From DASSJM01 sp036280655 (GTDB lineage Bacteria > Actinomycetota > UBA4738 > HRBIN12): a DNA stretch of 64,000 bases. The notes beneath the pieces were generated by a model. It searched no databases. It saw nothing but the letters and a program-made list of their open reading frames with translations, and had not been told where the DNA came from. Of this stretch, positions 60,669 through 64,000 are shown in pieces. The stretch lies in NCBI GenBank assembly GCA_036280655.1, contig DASUQI010000041.1:1-64000 (forward strand), written 5' to 3'. Numbering within the stretch: the first letter of the stretch is position 1; the number at the start of each line of letters is the position of its first letter. The position numbers and the translations under genes are program-made.

Positions 60669-61378
60669 CACGTCCTCCCCTGGTCCGGGGGCTTCCGGGG
60701 GCCGAACAGGGCGGTTCCGATCCGGGTCATGGTAGCGCCTTCCTCCACCGCAACCTCGTAATCGAGCGACATTCCCATCGAGAGCTCCGAGGCCCCCGGA
60801 TGACGCTCGGCGACGCGTTCCCGCAGCTCCCGGAGCCGGCGGAAGACGGGGCGGGAGTCCTCGGCCTCGGACGGGATCGGCGGAAGGGTCATGAGGCCGA
60901 CGAGCTCGACCCCCTCGGTCCGGGCGACGTCGTCGGCGGCATCGAGCAGCGTCTCCGGCGCGACCCCCGACCGACTCCCGGTGAAGTCGACCTCGACGAG
61001 CACGGGGATCGTCCTTCCCGAGCCGGCCGCGCGCCGGCCCAGACGCTCGAGCCCTCGGCCCGGGACCGCCGTCTCGACCACGTCCGCGAGCTCGGCGAGG
61101 TGGCGCGCCGACCCCGACTGGAGCGTCCCGATGAAGTGCCACACGACGCCGGAGACCGCCGCTCGCTTGGCGCGGAGCTCGCGGACGTAATTCTCCCCCA
61201 CGTCGACGATCCCCGCGTCGCGGACCCACGCGACCGCCTCGGGCTCCACGGTCTTGGCCGCCGCGACGATCCGGACGCTCCCGGGGTCGCGGCCCGATCG
61301 CTCGCAGGCCCGCCCGACGACGCGACGGACGGTGTCGACGTTGGCGAGGACCTCATCCCGTCGAGTGCGCTCGGACAC
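60668..61378 (-). CDS. YggS/PLPBP family pyridoxal phosphate homeostasis protein
   Basis: A 236-residue single-domain alanine-racemase-fold protein that buffers PLP. The PLP lysine is K42 in VAAAKTVEPEAV. Other family motifs are GENYVRELRAKR, WHFIGTLQS and LSMGMSLDYEVAVEEGATMTRIGTALFG in consecutive pieces. The start is GTG 61378. It lies 140 nt after ftsZ, across a nested inverted repeat. Confidence 0.93.
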   Translation of the reverse strand: MSERTRRDEVLANVDTVRRVVGRACERSGRDPGSVRIVAAAKTVEPEAVAWVRDAGIVDVGENYVRELRAKRAAVSGVVWHFIGTLQSGSARHLAELADVVETAVPGRGLERLGRRAAGSGRTIPVLVEVDFTGSRSGVAPETLLDAADDVARTEGVELVGLMTLPPIPSEAEDSRPVFRRLRELRERVAERHPGASELSMGMSLDYEVAVEEGATMTRIGTALFGPRKPPDQGRT

Positions 61379-61429
61379 GCCGGCGAACCTAACGGACCTC
61401 GGTCGGGCGGAACAACGGCGGGAGTGGGT

Positions 61430-61493
61430 GGGGGCGGGACCGGGTCCAGAGGCGGGGGAAGGGCGCCTCTGACTCCGTTCACGTCCCGCCCCC
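61430..61493. repeat. Nested inverted repeat between ftsZ and yggS
   Basis: Outer arms GGGGGCGGGAC (61430-61440) and GTCCCGCCCCC (61483-61493), 11 bp perfect; inner arms AGAGGCG (61448-61454) and CGCCTCT (61464-61470), 7 bp perfect. The transcript from ftsZ would fold into a two-level hairpin of about 64 nt. No U-tract follows. Candidate partial terminator or processing site that separates ftsZ from yggS–sepF expression. Confidence 0.55.
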
Positions 61494-61518
61494 GGTTGCA
61501 GGGCGGCTGACCGTCGCC

Positions 61519-62727
61519 CTAGCTCTTCAGGAAGTCCGGGATCTCGAGTCCCTCGTCCTCCTCCTCGTCGGGGGGAGAGCCTTCGTGCTCGGGCTTGAAG
61601 ATCTCGTCCTCCTCGTCCACCAGGATCGATGGCATCGGCAGGAGCGCGTCGTCCTCGCTGTCCGCCGACGGCGCCTCGACCAGGGGCTCCATCGACCTCG
61701 CGACCACGGGCGCCGGCTCGGGCTCCTCGAGGAACCGCGACAGGCGGTTCTCGAACGGGGACGACTTCGCCGGCTGCTGGAGCACCCGGTCGAACCCCGC
61801 CGCGATGACCGTCACCCGGACCTCGTCGCCCAGCGCGTCGTCCACGACGGCGCCGAAGATGATGTTGGCGTCGGGGTGGGCCACACGCGTGATCGTGTCG
61901 GCGGCGCGGTTCACCTCGTGGAGCGTGAGGTCCGTCGGGCCGGCGATCGAAAGGAGCAGCCCGCGGGCGCCCTCGATCGAGGACTCCAGGAGGGGCGACG
62001 AGACGGCGGCCTTCGCCGATTCCTCCGCGCGCTCCTCGCCGGATGCGAGCCCGATGCCCATGAGGGCGGATCCCGCGCCGGTCATCACGGTCTTCACGTC
62101 GGCGAAGTCCAGGTTGATCAGCCCGGGCGTGGTGATCAGGGAGGTGATGCCGTCGACGCCCTGATACAGGACCTGGTCGGCGATCCGGAACGCGTCGACG
62201 ATCGGCGTCGTGGGATCGGAGACCTGGAGCAACCGGTCGTTGGGGACCACGATCAGCGTGTCGACAGCCTTCTTCAGCTCGCTGATCCCGAGGTCCGCCT
62301 GCGTCGCGCGCATCCGCCCCTCGAATCCGAACGGCCTCGTGACGACGCCGATCGTGAGCGCGCCGATGTCGCGGGCGATCTCGGCAACGATGGGTGCGCC
62401 GCCCGTGCCGGTGCCCCCGCCCTCTCCGGCGGTGATGAACACCATGTCCGCGCCCTTGAGGATCTCCTCGATCTCGTCTCGATGCTCCTCGACCGCGCGC
62501 CGGCCGATCTCGGGGTCCGAGCCGGCGCCGAGGCCCCGGGTTGTCTGCCGTCCGATGTCGAGCTTCACCTCGGCGTCGGACATCAGGAGGGTCTGCGCGT
62601 CGGTGTTGACCGCGATGAACTCGACGCCTCGCAGTCCACCCTCGACCATCCGGTTCACGGCGTTGACGCCGCCCCCGCCGATGCCGACCACCTTGATCAC
62701 GGCGAGGTAGTTCTGAGGAGAATCCAT
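61519..62727 (-). CDS. ftsZ: Cell division protein FtsZ
   Basis: Tubulin-like GTPase forming the Z ring. With 402 residues it has GIGGGGVNAVNRM at the start, the tubulin signature GEGGGTGTGGAPI, and NVDFADV-like T7 region (LINLDFADVKTVM). The variable linker is acidic and the conserved C-terminal peptide reads LEIPDFLKS, the docking site for SepF. ATG 62727 has GGAGG 8 nt upstream and is preferred over the GTG at 62730. 217 bp of upstream sequence separates it from ftsQ. Confidence 0.97.
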   Translation of the reverse strand: MDSPQNYLAVIKVVGIGGGGVNAVNRMVEGGLRGVEFIAVNTDAQTLLMSDAEVKLDIGRQTTRGLGAGSDPEIGRRAVEEHRDEIEEILKGADMVFITAGEGGGTGTGGAPIVAEIARDIGALTIGVVTRPFGFEGRMRATQADLGISELKKAVDTLIVVPNDRLLQVSDPTTPIVDAFRIADQVLYQGVDGITSLITTPGLINLDFADVKTVMTGAGSALMGIGLASGEERAEESAKAAVSSPLLESSIEGARGLLLSIAGPTDLTLHEVNRAADTITRVAHPDANIIFGAVVDDALGDEVRVTVIAAGFDRVLQQPAKSSPFENRLSRFLEEPEPAPVVARSMEPLVEAPSADSEDDALLPMPSILVDEEDEIFKPEHEGSPPDEEEDEGLEIPDFLKS

Positions 62728-62944
62728 CACTGCGACCTCCGCTCCCCGGGTGCCTTCCCCCGGTCTACCTGGGAAAACGCCGTCTCCATCTTGCCAACAC
62801 TGAACCTCAACTGCAACGTGATTGTTATATCTACTTCACGTCGAGCGACCGACGCTACTATCAACCGCCCAGGTCCGTCAATAGTCGTGTGCACGCACGT
62901 TGACGTCGCGCGTGACAACGCGTCGAGATGAACCTGAGGGTCGT
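62728..62944 (-). promoter_or_regulatory. ftsQ–ftsZ intergenic region with candidate ftsZ promoter
   Basis: 217 bp, locally AT-richer than its surroundings. On the minus strand TTGACG (62881-62876) is followed after only 15 nt by TAGTAG (62860-62855); a second AT-rich stretch reading TAGATATAACAATC lies at about 62833-62820. The short spacer makes the first pair weak. The region likely gives ftsZ its own transcription apart from ftsQ. Confidence 0.4.
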
Positions 62945-63691
62945 TCAGGGCGCCAGGATCGCCGCCGGCGCCCGTGGCGTCGTCACGGTCAACCGGAGGA
63001 TGCGCTCCCCCTGCTCGTGCGCCCACGCGAGCATCCGCCTGATGGCCCGGGCCTTCTCCTGGAACTCCGACGGTGTCCCGAAGCGCACGAGCAACCCGTC
63101 CTCGAGCCGGATCTCGAGGGTCCCGTCCAGCCGCACGAGCACCCGGTCGATCCGGTCGCGGAGGCCGGGTGCCATCGCGCCGAGCGCCCGCGCCGCGCCC
63201 ACCGGACCCGGCGCCGGCCCGTCGACCGAGCCGCTCGCAGGGAGACGGATCAGGGGGATCGCCGGGTCGCGCTCGGCGGTACCGAGCGACGTGCCGTCCC
63301 CCGCCATCAGCGAGCTGCGGAGGCCGTCGGTCGCCACCGCGACCGACGTGCGCTCGGTCACGCTGATCCGCACCGTCGAGGGAAACTCTCCAACGACCTC
63401 CGCCCGGGCGATCCACGGCTCCGCCTCGAGTCGTCGCTCGGCCGCGGCCTCGTCGAGCCACAGGACGTTGGTGCCGGGGGAGATCCCCGCCAGTTGCACG
63501 ATCCTCGCGTCGGGGACGTGCGCTCCACCTCGGACGAGGATGTCGCGGACGGCGAACAACGGCGTGCGCGAGACGCCGATCCCGGCCGCCACGAGAAGCA
63601 CGAGGGCGCCGGCCGCGACGATCCACGCGCGGCGACCCGTCAGCCTGGGGATCGGCTCAGCGCGGAGCGAGATCGAGATCGCCAAGGACAT
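62945..63691 (-). CDS. ftsQ: Cell division protein FtsQ/DivIB
   Basis: A 248-residue bitopic division protein. A short cytoplasmic N-terminus and one TM helix (about 22-42) lead to a POTRA domain (TPLFAVRDILVRGGAHVPDARIVQLAGISPGTNVLWLD in pieces) and the FtsQ beta domain. The ATG at 63691 lies inside the murB 3' end: the genes overlap by 35 bp. The short cytoplasmic tail is typical of SepF-type actinobacteria. Confidence 0.9.
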   Translation of the reverse strand: MSLAISISLRAEPIPRLTGRRAWIVAAGALVLLVAAGIGVSRTPLFAVRDILVRGGAHVPDARIVQLAGISPGTNVLWLDEAAAERRLEAEPWIARAEVVGEFPSTVRISVTERTSVAVATDGLRSSLMAGDGTSLGTAERDPAIPLIRLPASGSVDGPAPGPVGAARALGAMAPGLRDRIDRVLVRLDGTLEIRLEDGLLVRFGTPSEFQEKARAIRRMLAWAHEQGERILRLTVTTPRAPAAILAP

Positions 63692-64000
63692 GCACCTCCG
63701 GTTCGAGTCGGACGCCGGTCCGGCCCGCGACGCGGTCCGAGACCTCGCGGATCAGGGTCACGACGTCGGCCGCGCGCGTGCCCTCGGCCGCGATGACGAA
63801 GTTCGCGTGCTTCGTGGAGACCGACGCGCCCCCGACGGAGAGCCCCTTGGCGCCCGCCTCCTCGATCAGTCGCGCGGCGTGATCGCCCGCCGGGTTCCTG
63901 AAGACGCTGCCGCAGTTCGGCTCCGCGAGGGGCTGCGTCAGGCGGCGCCACTCCCGGGCCTCCTGCATACGCGCGCGGATCCCCGTCGGGTCGCCCGGGC
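63657..64000 (-). CDS. murB: UDP-N-acetylenolpyruvoylglucosamine reductase MurB (partial, N-terminus off the window)
   Basis: C-terminal ~113 residues of MurB, which reduces the enolpyruvyl group in peptidoglycan precursor synthesis. Visible: GDPTGIRAR then REWRRLTQPLAEPNCGSVFRNP, with the conserved CGSxFRNP segment (type I-like Cys/Ser proton-donor region), LIEEAGAKGLSVGGASVSTKHANFV and the final EPEVHVLGD. The 5' part lies beyond base 64000. It overlaps ftsQ by 35 bp. Confidence 0.95.
   Translation of the reverse strand, partial: PGDPTGIRARMQEAREWRRLTQPLAEPNCGSVFRNPAGDHAARLIEEAGAKGLSVGGASVSTKHANFVIAAEGTRAADVVTLIREVSDRVAGRTGVRLEPEVHVLGDLDLAPR

Overview
The window is a contiguous high-GC chromosomal segment (roughly 70% G+C by eye) with ordinary housekeeping content. 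It has no insertion sequence, prophage, integrase or CRISPR array that I can see. Gene order points to Actinomycetota: polA–(cyclase)–rpsA–coaE on one strand, uvrB and uvrA–uvrC–rapZ nearby, and a murB–ftsQ–ftsZ–yggS–sepF–yggT–divIVA division cluster followed by convergent ileS. Frequent GTG and TTG starts, SARP/BTAD and PknB-type kinase domains, and an IleS of the second bacterial type fit the same phylum. The mix looks like an uncultured, non-streptomycete, non-mycobacterial lineage (low confidence on class). Most genes lie on the minus strand. Plus-strand genes are chrA, a class V aminotransferase, a BI-1 protein, a secreted zincin-like protein, an FTR1 permease, tRNA-Leu, a RecB-like nuclease and ileS.

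Layout. 1–7.2 kb: the uvrA / copper-binding lipoprotein / uvrC / rapZ operon (minus). 7.3–10.6 kb: chromate transporter, PLP enzyme and BI-1 membrane protein (plus). 10.7–17.3 kb: a signalling cassette in which a 1166-residue SARP–Ser/Thr kinase–TM–beta-propeller fusion overlaps a molybdopterin sulfite-oxidase-like enzyme by 4 nt, followed by a second receptor kinase; its divergent upstream region carries an 11-bp direct repeat and a CRP-like palindrome. 17.4–21.7 kb: zincin, MBL-fold protein, amidohydrolase, uvrB. 21.7–28.1 kb: polar amino-acid ABC importer, ABC-2 exporter, 2-hydroxyacid dehydrogenase, DUF2203, HAD phosphatase. 28.2–34.2 kb: coaE, rpsA, a class III cyclase, polA. 34.4–40.1 kb: FTR1 iron permease with its promoter and a palindromic operator candidate, a membrane-anchored cupredoxin, a second amino-acid ABC importer, and an orphan type-1 solute-binding lipoprotein. 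40.2–48.4 kb: tRNA-Leu(CAA) convergent with a livKHMGF–ornithine cyclodeaminase–FAD oxidase operon. 48.6–55.6 kb: dnaE, RecB-family nuclease, rluD-type synthase, lspA, a DksA/TraR zinc-finger protein, DUF167. 55.6–64 kb: ileS under a T-box leader with a terminator hairpin, then the division operon.

Functional links. The liv–ocd–dao operon couples amino-acid import to oxidative and cyclodeaminative catabolism. Two importer operons have strong GC hairpins between the binding-protein gene and the permease genes, the arrangement expected if the binding protein is made in excess. The T-box, with an ATC specifier and a UGGU bulge, ties ileS expression to uncharged tRNA-Ile. The most unusual material is the SARP-kinase/sulfite-oxidase/kinase cassette, followed by the double-cupredoxin lipoprotein inside the UvrA/UvrC operon.
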